Shown here: positions 1-8,667 of the stretch, one piece after another | How positions within the stretch are numbered: position 1 is the stretch's first letter | Layout of the letters: each line of letters starts with the position of its first letter | Assembly (NCBI RefSeq): GCF_013046825.1 | Contig: NZ_CP053187.1 | Coordinates: 2,452,001-2,516,000 of the forward strand | Length of the DNA: 64,000 nt | Direction: 5' to 3' | DNA from: Turicibacter sanguinis | GTDB lineage: Bacteria; Bacillota_I; Bacilli_A; MOL361; Turicibacteraceae | The notes under the pieces: generated by a model | What the model saw: only the letters and a program-made list of their open reading frames with translations | The model's database searches: none | What the model was told of the DNA's origin: nothing | Position numbers and translations under genes: made by a program

Positions 1-327
1 TAAGACCGAAATAATCATTAGCGTCGATAAACTATTACTTATGATTTTCTCTGCGCCATCATGATCTTGTTTCCCCATTTTAATGGCCGCTAGTGGGGCA
101 CCTCCCATCCCGATGAGTGCACTAGTAGCAGAGATTAACATGATAATTGGAAATGCTACACCAACACCAGCCATTGCTAAATCTCCATCTTGAATACGTC
201 CGATAAAAATTCGATCGACGATGTTATATAAAACATTAACTAATTGTGCTATGATAGCAGGTGTTGCAAGCTTTAATAATAATCGACCAATAGGATCTTT
301 TCCTAAATCAGTAGATTGAGTTGACAT
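1..327 (-). CDS. MATE family efflux transporter, N-terminal part (cut by window edge)
   Basis: This is the first 109 codons of a multidrug and toxin extrusion (MATE) transporter read leftwards; the rest lies outside the window. The translation starts MSTQSTDLGKDPIGRLLLKL and continues with the typical first MATE helix (TPAIIAQLVNVLYNIVDRIF), then IGRIQDGDLAMAGVG, as in NorM/DinF-like cation-coupled drug exporters. The ATG at 325-327 follows a strong SD (GGAGGG) at about 333-338. It is the first of four MATE genes in the window and resembles the one at 38574 most (Y-N-[IV]-V-D-R-I-F-I-G). Substrate unknown. Confidence 0.9.
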   Translation of the reverse strand, partial: MSTQSTDLGKDPIGRLLLKLATPAIIAQLVNVLYNIVDRIFIGRIQDGDLAMAGVGVAFPIIMLISATSALIGMGGAPLAAIKMGKQDHDGAEKIISNSLSTLMIISVL

Positions 328-522
328 CAAATCCCTCCAATAGTAGTTCTATTTTTATCCTCAACATATAATGATACTATACTTTAAATGGAGTGGGAAC
401 CTTAATTTTGTCGAAATATTTAAAATTTGAATAGGACTAAAATTAATGATTGATTAATAAATCATAGATGACATAGAATAAATTATAGGTAAAATCAGAA
501 AAAATGAAAAAGGAGTTTAGCA

Positions 523-1365
523 ATGAGTGGAAAGAAAAGATGGATGATTGGATTAGGTGGCGTATTTACACTTCTTGGAGGCTATACGATTTACAAATTT
601 AGTCAACCTCCCAACAATAGACCTAAGGACTATCAACGACAAGATAAAAATCGTCAATTAGTAGCATGTCTTGGAGACAGTAATACCCAAGGAACGATGG
701 CGTATAATTTTGTTAATGAATTAGCAACCTCTATGGGGGAAGAAGGATATGACTTTATTAATGCAGGGGTAAATGGAGATTTAGTTTATAATGTTTTAAA
801 TCGATTAGATGAGGTTATCATCTGTGATCCTGACTATATCATTATATTAATCGGGACCAATGATATTTTAGCTCAGTTAAATAAACCTAATGAAATCAAA
901 TTTGAACTAAAAAAACATCTGCCTATGAAACCAAATGAAGCCTGGTTTATTTCTAATTTAACGGCGGTGATTTCTAAGCTTAAAGCCAATACTCGTGCTA
1001 AAATAGCCATCTTATCACTACCATTAATAAGTGAAGATACAGATTCGTTTGCATTTAAACAAGCGATAGAGTATAGTCAACAAATTCAAAAAATTGCTCA
1101 ATTAGAGCAGATTACTTACCTTCCTTTGAATGAATGGCAATTAAAGTTTTTAGAAGAGAATCGTGAGTCGAAGCGTAAAAAGGTTAAAACATCCCCCTTT
1201 GCGTTTTTTATGCCTTCTTTTAAACATTATGTATTAAGAAAATCTTGGGAAGAAATATCACAGGAAGCGGGACTTATTTTAACAGTCGATACGGTTCATC
1301 AAAATAAAATTGCGGCTTCTATGATTGAACAATTGATTCGCTCATTCTTAGAAACAGAAGAATAG
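523..1365 (+). CDS. SGNH/GDSL-type hydrolase with N-terminal membrane anchor
   Basis: A 280-aa protein with one hydrophobic segment near the N-terminus (about residues 8-24), so it is probably membrane-anchored with the catalytic domain outside. The SGNH blocks are visible: GDSNTQG at 51-57 with Ser53 as likely nucleophile, IGTNDI for block III (GxND), and DTVHQN near the C-terminus for the catalytic Asp/His. SGNH hydrolases are esterases or lipases acting on lipids or acylated carbohydrates; the substrate here cannot be told. The start has a good SD (AAAAAGGAG) about 7 nt upstream. It stands alone and is followed directly by an intrinsic terminator. Confidence 0.85.
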   Translation: MSGKKRWMIGLGGVFTLLGGYTIYKFSQPPNNRPKDYQRQDKNRQLVACLGDSNTQGTMAYNFVNELATSMGEEGYDFINAGVNGDLVYNVLNRLDEVIICDPDYIIILIGTNDILAQLNKPNEIKFELKKHLPMKPNEAWFISNLTAVISKLKANTRAKIAILSLPLISEDTDSFAFKQAIEYSQQIQKIAQLEQITYLPLNEWQLKFLEENRESKRKKVKTSPFAFFMPSFKHYVLRKSWEEISQEAGLILTVDTVHQNKIAASMIEQLIRSFLETEE

Positions 1366-1368
1366 ATC

Positions 1369-1402
1369 AAAAAGATACCCATTTTGTGGTATCTTTTTTT
1401 TA
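1369..1402 (+). terminator. Intrinsic terminator after the SGNH hydrolase gene
   Basis: Nine-bp stem AAAGATACC/GGTATCTTT (1371-1379 with 1388-1396) followed by a T-run. Confidence 0.85.
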
Positions 1403-1524
1403 TAAGAGGATATAGAAGGATTGAATCATTAAATCTTTTTATTTAAATTTTTAATAAATTTAATAAATTAGTTCTATAATCGAATTTCATTTCATAATCA
1501 TTAATGAAAACAAAATGAAAGCAG

Positions 1525-4254
1525 GTGACGGTCATCAAACCTTTGGCGAAAGAAGCAAATCATAATCATCAACGTAACATTAATGTAAAAACAGGTTTAA
1601 CAGAAGAACAAGTACTCGAACAACGAAAGCAGTATGGAACAAATGAATTTTCAAAGCCAAGCGAGCGAGGACTATTAAAAGAGTTTCTAGACATTTTTAA
1701 AGAGCCCTTAATGGTCATTTTATTTATTGCAAGTGGAATGAGCTTTTTAGTGGGAGAGTACAAAGACGGTGTTGGAATCTGCATGGCAGTTGTCCTAGGG
1801 ATTCTAATTGGGAAGATTACAGAAGGTAAATCTAAAAAAGCAGCTGCAACACTTGAAAAAATGACAGATGATGTTGTGGTTAAGGTCATGAGATCTGGGA
1901 AAAAACAACAAATTCATAAATCAGAGGTTGTCCCGAACGATATCGTCTTTTTAGAAACAGGTGATTTAGTTCCGGCAGATGGAATCATTTTAGAAGCAGC
2001 TGAATTGAAACTTAGAGAGGATATGCTAACTGGGGAATCTGATCAGGTTTCAAAACAAAAAGATAGTATTGTTTATGGAGGGACCTTAGTAGGAAATGGT
2101 AATGGTCTAATGCTTGTCACCAAAATAGGTGATGAAACAGAAATGGGATCAATTGCAAAAGATTTAGATCAGACTGAACAAATGACGCCATTACAAATAA
2201 AATTAGGAATACTAGGTCAAAAAATATCATCCATATCGTCTGGTGTAGCTGGAATGTTATTTGTGTATATGATTATTCAGATTTTTAAAGATAGTCATAT
2301 TCAAATTAATTTTTCTAGTTGGGATGCATTTGTCCATTCTTTACATGATATTTATATTGTATTTCCAAGTATTAAAACAGCTTTTATTGTTTGTGTGGGG
2401 TTAATTGTAGCAGCTGTTCCTGAAGGATTGCCAACGATGATCAATATCACATTAGCAATTACCATGAATCAAATGGCTAAGATTAATGTTCTCATTCGAA
2501 AAAAAGAAGCATGCGAAACAATCGGATCTGTCAGTGTGATTTGTAGCGATAAAACAGGAACATTAACTGAAAATAAAATGAAAGTTGGAAAGTTAGTCTT
2601 AGAAGGTCGTGAAGTTGACTTAGATTCAGCTAGTGAATATCCCTTACTAGTCAGAAGTTGTTTGCTAAATAGTAGTGCGGATGTTGAATTCAATGGGACG
2701 CATCATAACTATATTGGAAATCCAACAGAAGGTGCATTGATTTCAATGATTAATAATCCATCTTACTCTCGATTCCGAGAGGAAGCAAAAGTGGTGCGAC
2801 AAATTCCATTTGCTTCAGTTAATAAATATATGTTAACTGCCATTGAAACTAAAGAAGGATATGAAGTTCTTTCTAAAGGAGCACCGGAAGTGATTTTAAA
2901 TCAAAGTGCATATGAGTTAGTGAATGGACAAAAAAGAGTATTATCTAGTGCGCGAATCAAGGCGATTTCGGATTCAATCAAGACTTATCAATCGCAGGCT
3001 ATGCGTGTCATTGCCTTTGCTTATTTGGAGACTCCATCTAAGGATCTTGTCATGAATACGGATCGTTGGAATCAAAAGTTAATTTTTTATGGATTTGTCG
3101 GAATTACAGATCCTCTACGAGCAGGTGTAAAAGAATCAATTGAAAGTGCAAGAGCTGCTCGTATTGAAACAAAGATTTTAACCGGAGATAATATCAACAC
3201 GGCTGTTGCTATTGGAAATGAACTTGGAATTATCACAAAAGATAAGCGTGTTGTAGAAGCAAGTTATATTGATAGTTTAAGTGATGCCGAGCTTCGTAAA
3301 GAAATCAAAGATATTGCGATCGTTGCACGTTCAATGCCTAATACAAAGATGAGGATTGTTAGTGCTCTTCAAAAAAATGGAGAAGTCGTTGCGGTTACCG
3401 GAGATGGAATTAATGATGCACCGGCACTCACGAAAGCAGATGTAGGGATCGCAATGGGAATTGCAGGGACTGAAGTGAGTCGTAATGCGGCTGATATTAT
3501 TTTAACAGATGATAGTTTTAATACGATTGTTGAAGCCATTAAGTGGGGGCGTGGAATCTATAATAACTTCCAACGGTATTTACAATTTACTCTAACGGTT
3601 AATGTGATTGCCTTTTTATTAACGATTATCAGTCAGTTGTTAGATCAACCCTTACCTTTTACAACGATTCATCTTCTTTGGGTGAATATTATTATGGATG
3701 GTCCACCAGCCTTAGCGCTTGGATTAGAGCCTATCCGTCAGACGGTCATGAGACGTAAGCCAACTTCGAAAAATGCGTCGATTATTAATCGTTTTATGGT
3801 TCAAACGATTATTGGTAATAGTATTTTTATGATTTTGGTGTTGCTTGCCCAGTTACAATTTAACTTCCTTGGTGCGGATGTGACCCATGTTACACGAGGA
3901 GCAAGTGAATCACAAACCGTTATTTTTAGTTTATTTGTAAGTTTAGTCTTATTTAATGCTCTGAATTGTCGTGAGTTTGGTCTTGTCAGTATCATTCCAA
4001 ACTTCTGTAAAAATAAGACAGCCCTTAAAATTTTAGGTGCGACATTCGCTATCCAAATTTTAGTGACCCAATTAGCAAGTGGCTTCTTTAATACGGTGCC
4101 GTTAAGCTTTATGATGTGGATCAAAATTATTTTATTAGGATCAAGCGTTGTTTTATTTAGTGAGATAGTCAAATGTGTTTTACGTCTCATCAACTTAAAA
4201 CGTAAGAAAAAACGTCAGGAGCAAAAAGTAATTCAGAATGTCACAGCATCTTAA
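1525..4254 (+). CDS. P-type Ca2+-transporting ATPase (type II, SERCA/PMCA-like)
   Basis: A 909-aa P-type ATPase pumping cations, most likely Ca2+, across the cytoplasmic membrane at the cost of ATP. Visible in order: N-terminal cation-ATPase domain; actuator motif TGES at about 169-172; M4 motif PEGLP at 299-303, typical of Ca2+ pumps; phosphorylation motif DKTGTLT with Asp342; hinge motif TGDGINDAPAL from about 625; M6 segment NIIMDGPPALALG; then hydrophobic C-terminal helices and a basic tail. The start is a GTG at 1525 with only a weak SD, so the first few residues are uncertain; a TTG at 1543 is an alternative. A TATAAT box lies at 1475-1480. The gene is monocistronic, ending in a terminator. 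Confidence 0.93.
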   Translation: MTVIKPLAKEANHNHQRNINVKTGLTEEQVLEQRKQYGTNEFSKPSERGLLKEFLDIFKEPLMVILFIASGMSFLVGEYKDGVGICMAVVLGILIGKITEGKSKKAAATLEKMTDDVVVKVMRSGKKQQIHKSEVVPNDIVFLETGDLVPADGIILEAAELKLREDMLTGESDQVSKQKDSIVYGGTLVGNGNGLMLVTKIGDETEMGSIAKDLDQTEQMTPLQIKLGILGQKISSISSGVAGMLFVYMIIQIFKDSHIQINFSSWDAFVHSLHDIYIVFPSIKTAFIVCVGLIVAAVPEGLPTMINITLAITMNQMAKINVLIRKKEACETIGSVSVICSDKTGTLTENKMKVGKLVLEGREVDLDSASEYPLLVRSCLLNSSADVEFNGTHHNYIGNPTEGALISMINNPSYSRFREEAKVVRQIPFASVNKYMLTAIETKEGYEVLSKGAPEVILNQSAYELVNGQKRVLSSARIKAISDSIKTYQSQAMRVIAFAYLETPSKDLVMNTDRWNQKLIFYGFVGITDPLRAGVKESIESARAARIETKILTGDNINTAVAIGNELGIITKDKRVVEASYIDSLSDAELRKEIKDIAIVARSMPNTKMRIVSALQKNGEVVAVTGDGINDAPALTKADVGIAMGIAGTEVSRNAADIILTDDSFNTIVEAIKWGRGIYNNFQRYLQFTLTVNVIAFLLTIISQLLDQPLPFTTIHLLWVNIIMDGPPALALGLEPIRQTVMRRKPTSKNASIINRFMVQTIIGNSIFMILVLLAQLQFNFLGADVTHVTRGASESQTVIFSLFVSLVLFNALNCREFGLVSIIPNFCKNKTALKILGATFAIQILVTQLASGFFNTVPLSFMMWIKIILLGSSVVLFSEIVKCVLRLINLKRKKKRQEQKVIQNVTAS

Positions 4255-4260
4255 AGATGT

Positions 4261-4303
4261 AAAAAAGAATCATTGAGTTTAGGACCCAATGATTCTTTTT
4301 TTT
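4261..4303 (+). terminator. Intrinsic terminator after the Ca2+-ATPase gene
   Basis: Eleven-bp stem AAGAATCATTG/CAATGATTCTT (4265-4275 with 4287-4297) and a long T-run. Confidence 0.9.
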
Positions 4304-4318
4304 CATTCTTTAGTTATC

Positions 4319-4344
4319 GAAACGTTTCAAAAGGTTAACCGGTT
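4319..4344. promoter_or_regulatory. Cluster of perfect palindromes upstream of the debranching enzyme (possible operator)
   Basis: GAAACGTTTC at 4319-4328, GGTTAACC at 4333-4340 and overlapping AACCGGTT at 4337-4344 sit about 90-110 nt before the start codon. A possible promoter follows (TTTACT near 4353 and TATGAT at 4379, with poor 20-nt spacing). Short palindromes with a central CG are typical of LacI-family sugar-gene operators. That this is a carbohydrate-responsive operator is inference. Confidence 0.4.
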
Positions 4345-4429
4345 TCAGAGGGTTTACTCTTCAAAAGAAAGGCTTAGTTATGATATACTTCCTTTGTAAC
4401 CGCTTAAGTTGAGGTGAGGAGGAGTTAAA

Positions 4430-6445
4430 ATGGAATTAACATATAAATTTGGACGTGGAAATTGGCGCACTATTGAAGAAGGTCAAGAACGCGAATGGTT
4501 AATGGGAAATGGGATCGGAGGATATAGTGGACAAACGATTGTCAACAGTGGTTTTCGTTCATTTCATGCCTATTTAGTCGCATCTTTAAATCCACCCGTT
4601 GAACGTTATGCAGTTTTTACACGTACCCAAGAACAAGTGATTTTAAATGGAAAAGAATACGATTTAACGGCACAAACGTACGTTAATGAAAATAAAAATG
4701 GGCAACATTATTTAAATCGTTTTACGTTTGATAGTGTTCCAACCTACTATTATCAAGTCGAAGATGTAGAGTTAAGCAAAACCATTGCGATGGAGTATGG
4801 ACATAATACAGTTGCTGTTTGTTATGAAGTCAAAACAGGTGGGCAAAAAGCAACCCTAAATATTGTGCCATTATTTAATTTCCGTGGAGCAGGGGCGACA
4901 TCTGAACGTCAGGAATTAAACTTTGAGATGAATTTAGCTGATCAAGTCTTAACATTAGTACCTGCAGGTTTTGAGGAAATGAGTATTAAATTCTTTGCCT
5001 CAAAGGGGACTTATATCGATCGAAAATTACGTCCAACGAGTATGGCAACGCCAAATTATTTAATTGAAGAAAATCATTACTATGAGTTTGATAATCGAAA
5101 TGGAAGTCGAGGCCTCGATAATCATTATACGCCATATGATTTAGTGGTAGAGCTAGAGCCTCATACAACGACTAAGTTTTATTTGAAGTGTACGGTTGAA
5201 GAATTAGATGAACGAGATGGGTTTGAGATTGTGAAAAACTATCGTGAACGTGCGAATCAGTTAATGGATCAATCTGGATATGAGGATGCACTCGCGTTAA
5301 ATTTAGTAAAAGCAGCTGACCATTTTGTGGTGAAACGTGAAAGTACAGGATTAAAAACCATTTTAGCTGGCTTCCCTTGGTTTACAGACTGGGGACGTGA
5401 TACGATGATTGCATTTGAAGGGTTGACATTATGTACAAAACGTTTTGAAGAAGCACGAGAAATTTTGGAGTCATTCGTACGCTATTTAAAAGATGGTCTT
5501 GTTCCAAATGTCTTCCCGGATAAGGGAAGTGAGCCAGGATATAATACAGTCGATGCCTCTTTATGGTATATTCATGCGGTTTATCAATATTTAGCGTATA
5601 CCGGGCAAGAATCAGATTACCATTTCGTTGAATCGGTATTATTTGAAAAAATGAAAGAAATTATTAAAGCGTATCGCGAAGGAACAGCATTCTCAATTGG
5701 AATGGATGAGGATGGATTGATTCATGCTGGAGATGGATTAGATCAGGTGACATGGATGGATGTTCGTGTGGGAGATTTCGTTGTGACACCACGCCATGGT
5801 AAACCAGTAGAAATTAATGCACTTTGGTATAATGCCTTATGCATTATGTCTGAATTATCGTTAAAATTTGGTCAAGTGAACAATGAGTATGAAGAATTAG
5901 CAGTGCGTGTCAAAGAGTCCTTTAACGCTCGTTTTTGGAATGAAGAAACACAGTGCTTAAATGATGTAGTGGATATCGATGATGCCAAGGTCAGACCAAA
6001 TCAAATTTACGCGGTTTCATTACCGTTCACGATGTTAAGTGAAGAAAAGGAATTAAAGGTGGTAGAGAAAGTTTACCAAGAATTATATGCCACATATGGC
6101 TTACGATCTTTATCATTTAAAGACCCTGAATACAAAAGACAATATATCGGAAAACTCCTAACTCGTGATTGTGCGTATCACATGGGAACAACATGGGGAT
6201 TTTTAATTGGAGGATTTATTTCGGCTTATTGTAAAGTGCACCGTCATGATAAAGCAGCTATTAGGAGTGCAAAAATGATGTGTGAAGTGTTTGAGGATCA
6301 TTTACATGATGGTTGTATTAACGGAATCGCTGAAATATTTGATGGTGAGTTTGCAGCAACCAGTCGAGGATGTTTTACACAGGCTTGGAGTGTTGGGGAA
6401 GTATTAAGAGCTTACACCGTTGATGTTTTACCGTATTTAGATTAA
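4430..6445 (+). CDS. Glycogen-debranching enzyme (amylo-alpha-1,6-glucosidase family, archaeal/bacterial type)
   Basis: A 671-aa cytoplasmic glycoside hydrolase. The N-terminal half (about 1-270) is the beta-rich debranching-enzyme N domain, with an early WLMGNGIGGYSGQT motif. The C-terminal half is an (alpha/alpha)6 barrel with the signature WFTDWGRDTMI from residue 317 and DASLWYIHAV further on. The family removes alpha-1,6 branches from glycogen and related glucans. The start has a strong SD (GAGGTGAGGAGGAG). No other glycogen genes are next to it, so it may serve imported or stored glucans alone. The palindromes upstream suggest sugar control. It converges on the arylsulfotransferase gene with a shared terminator between. 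Confidence 0.9.
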   Translation: MELTYKFGRGNWRTIEEGQEREWLMGNGIGGYSGQTIVNSGFRSFHAYLVASLNPPVERYAVFTRTQEQVILNGKEYDLTAQTYVNENKNGQHYLNRFTFDSVPTYYYQVEDVELSKTIAMEYGHNTVAVCYEVKTGGQKATLNIVPLFNFRGAGATSERQELNFEMNLADQVLTLVPAGFEEMSIKFFASKGTYIDRKLRPTSMATPNYLIEENHYYEFDNRNGSRGLDNHYTPYDLVVELEPHTTTKFYLKCTVEELDERDGFEIVKNYRERANQLMDQSGYEDALALNLVKAADHFVVKRESTGLKTILAGFPWFTDWGRDTMIAFEGLTLCTKRFEEAREILESFVRYLKDGLVPNVFPDKGSEPGYNTVDASLWYIHAVYQYLAYTGQESDYHFVESVLFEKMKEIIKAYREGTAFSIGMDEDGLIHAGDGLDQVTWMDVRVGDFVVTPRHGKPVEINALWYNALCIMSELSLKFGQVNNEYEELAVRVKESFNARFWNEETQCLNDVVDIDDAKVRPNQIYAVSLPFTMLSEEKELKVVEKVYQELYATYGLRSLSFKDPEYKRQYIGKLLTRDCAYHMGTTWGFLIGGFISAYCKVHRHDKAAIRSAKMMCEVFEDHLHDGCINGIAEIFDGEFAATSRGCFTQAWSVGEVLRAYTVDVLPYLD

Positions 6446-6449
6446 GTAT

Positions 6450-6498
6450 AAAAAAAGGAAAGTGAACGCGGCTTAATAGGGTTCACTTTCCTTTTTTA
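6450..6498. terminator. Bidirectional intrinsic terminator between convergent genes
   Basis: Stem GGAAAGTGAAC/GTTCACTTTCC (6457-6467 with 6481-6491), flanked by an A-run on the left and a T-run on the right, so it can serve both strands. Confidence 0.85.
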
Positions 6499-6503
6499 TT
6501 ATT

Positions 6504-8456
6504 TTAAAAGGTTACTTTTTGATTAATTTTATAAACGTTGCCATCAATTTGGATATATAGTTGATAGGTTCCTGATAAACCTTCGGCATTGATGTAGTTC
6601 GTAACGGATAGTAAATCACCGTCGTTAACGTCTGAAGCATTAAATAAGTCAATGCACATAGCAGAATAGCTTGTTTTTGAGACACGAATATCATAAACTC
6701 GTTGATCGCCAAGTTTTGATAAAATCAGTTTAACTTTTTGCCCTTCTTTGAATTGCGCGTTAAAAATTAAACGATCAGATTCTTGATTAAAGGTTAAATG
6801 ATAATCATTGGCTGGTAATTCTTTTGCTTTCCATAAGCCGTTAATATCGAGTTTTAGGGTTGGGGTTTGTCCAAGGGTTCCAAGACGTGTTCCAGGCTCT
6901 AGATTATAGTTGAATCCTGATGAATAAAGCGACATTTTTTGCACGCGATAAAATTGGGTCGGGAAGTCAAGTGTTGTAATGACCTGATATTTTAAAACTT
7001 CAACTGTTTTAGCTTCTAGTTTGGCTTCAGGGTTGAAATAGGCTGGTTGATTCATTGGCACTCCATTCACAGAACCCATTCCACCTGAATGAATGAGATA
7101 ATGATTTTCTCCTAAATAATCAACTTCTGAAATATAAGGCGAGTAAAAACTTGAACCTAATTCTTTTCCATATTCATAAATTTGCTCGATTGTCATCTCA
7201 TCTGTATTGAGTCGATAGATCACGCCACGAGAATAGTTGTCCTTGGCTTCAACATAATCGAGTGGATTTTTTGAACGATTATTTCCATTATCAAAAATAA
7301 AGAGGTCTCCGTTTGGTAACACTTTGGCAGAATGTTGTGACCACTGCCATTCAAAATTTTCACCGATTGGCGTAAAGAAATAACGTTGCATCTCTTCAGG
7401 CCAATTCGTGGAATCTCCAATAATCCAGTTTAAATCTCCTGTCTCATAGTCTATGCTGATGACAGCATCTTGATGGCGTCCAGATAAAATGATAGCATCT
7501 GTCAGATGATCATAATAAACGGAGTTGTTATGGAACCAATCGTGTTCGGTCCAATTTTCACTTTTTCCGGCGTCAGTCGGTAGAACAGAGGAAAGATCCC
7601 ATTCTTTTATTACTTCACCGCTTTGACGATTGATTTCGATGACATAATCTTCAACAACAGTTTTAGAAGGGTTATTCCCAGCCACGATAAAGTTTCCGTT
7701 ATCTAATTCATAAACATCATGATGATATCCGCCAGGAAAGACGTATTCATGATAAACTTTACCTAACAGGTCCATTTCCATTAATCCCGCCATATAATAA
7801 GGGGCATTTACGGTACGATTGGAACTTAAAATAAGATTTCCATTTTTTAATCGGTTAATCTCCCAGACATTAGCCGTCGTTAAGTACCAACGAACATCGC
7901 CATTTAAATCATACGCTGCTGTATAACCAGCACTAGCAGGGGTATAGAAAAATAAATCTGAAGTGGCCTGATTGGCATCATAAGTCACACTTGTAGGCAA
8001 AATAAAGTCATCTGGTAAGGGATCTGTCTGAATGTCAAGTGTAGTAGAACTTCCGTCAGATAACGTTAAAGTGACATGATTTAACGTATCAGGATAAAGC
8101 CCATAGATTGGTACTAAGTGATTGGTTGCTGCAGGGAGAGTTGTCTTAAATGTTGTGAATTCATCTTTTCCTTCAATCCTAACCTCAACAGCTTGAGATT
8201 GTGAGGTCGTAAAAGCTACAAGTGCTGTTAATGGTGAATTTTGATACGGATTAATCTTTATAAAAGGATTTTCAAACGTATAATTTCCAATTTCAATTTC
8301 TGTTTGTAAATCTTGATCGATTTGGTTTTGTTGCGTGATTAAATCAAGACTTTGTGGAACGGTTAACATCTGAGAAGAAGATTTTAGATTAATGTATAGC
8401 ACACATCCAAGCAGGATAATTAAAAGGGTAGCAATGACTAGCCATATTTTTTTCAT
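6504..8456 (-). CDS. Arylsulfate sulfotransferase (AssT family), membrane-anchored or lipoprotein
   Basis: A 650-aa exported protein. The N-terminus has a hydrophobic segment (about residues 4-22) ending LLGC, an imperfect lipobox, so it is either a lipoprotein or signal-anchored. An N-terminal beta domain (about 60-150) is followed by a propeller-like region with EHDWFHNNSVYYD, GYHHDVYELDNGNF and QHSAKVLPNGD, where His375 matches the position of the catalytic histidine of AssT enzymes. The family moves sulfate from one phenol to another without PAPS. In gut bacteria it acts on phenolic sulfates such as drug, bile or dietary conjugates; that role here is inference. No DsbA/DsbB partner lies nearby. 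Confidence 0.85.
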   Translation of the reverse strand: MKKIWLVIATLLIILLGCVLYINLKSSSQMLTVPQSLDLITQQNQIDQDLQTEIEIGNYTFENPFIKINPYQNSPLTALVAFTTSQSQAVEVRIEGKDEFTTFKTTLPAATNHLVPIYGLYPDTLNHVTLTLSDGSSTTLDIQTDPLPDDFILPTSVTYDANQATSDLFFYTPASAGYTAAYDLNGDVRWYLTTANVWEINRLKNGNLILSSNRTVNAPYYMAGLMEMDLLGKVYHEYVFPGGYHHDVYELDNGNFIVAGNNPSKTVVEDYVIEINRQSGEVIKEWDLSSVLPTDAGKSENWTEHDWFHNNSVYYDHLTDAIILSGRHQDAVISIDYETGDLNWIIGDSTNWPEEMQRYFFTPIGENFEWQWSQHSAKVLPNGDLFIFDNGNNRSKNPLDYVEAKDNYSRGVIYRLNTDEMTIEQIYEYGKELGSSFYSPYISEVDYLGENHYLIHSGGMGSVNGVPMNQPAYFNPEAKLEAKTVEVLKYQVITTLDFPTQFYRVQKMSLYSSGFNYNLEPGTRLGTLGQTPTLKLDINGLWKAKELPANDYHLTFNQESDRLIFNAQFKEGQKVKLILSKLGDQRVYDIRVSKTSYSAMCIDLFNASDVNDGDLLSVTNYINAEGLSGTYQLYIQIDGNVYKINQKVTF

Positions 8457-8629
8457 TGTGTTTTCCTTTCGGTCATTTGAACAGGTCTTGAAATGACATT
8501 TTTTTATGTAATGCTTTTATCATAAAATGACTGTAGATGAAAGTCAATAATAACCATTTATAACAGAAAATTTATACAACTTTACCATTATTATAAACAC
8601 TTTAAAGGATGTTTAGTCCTATATTAACT

Positions 8630-8667
8630 AAAAAAGCCATCTAGAGAAGACTAGATGGCGCTTTTTT
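8630..8667 (-). terminator. Intrinsic terminator for the 5'-nucleotidase gene
   Basis: Stem GCCATCTAG/CTAGATGGC (8636-8644 with 8651-8659). Read leftwards it is followed by a T-run. Confidence 0.85.
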
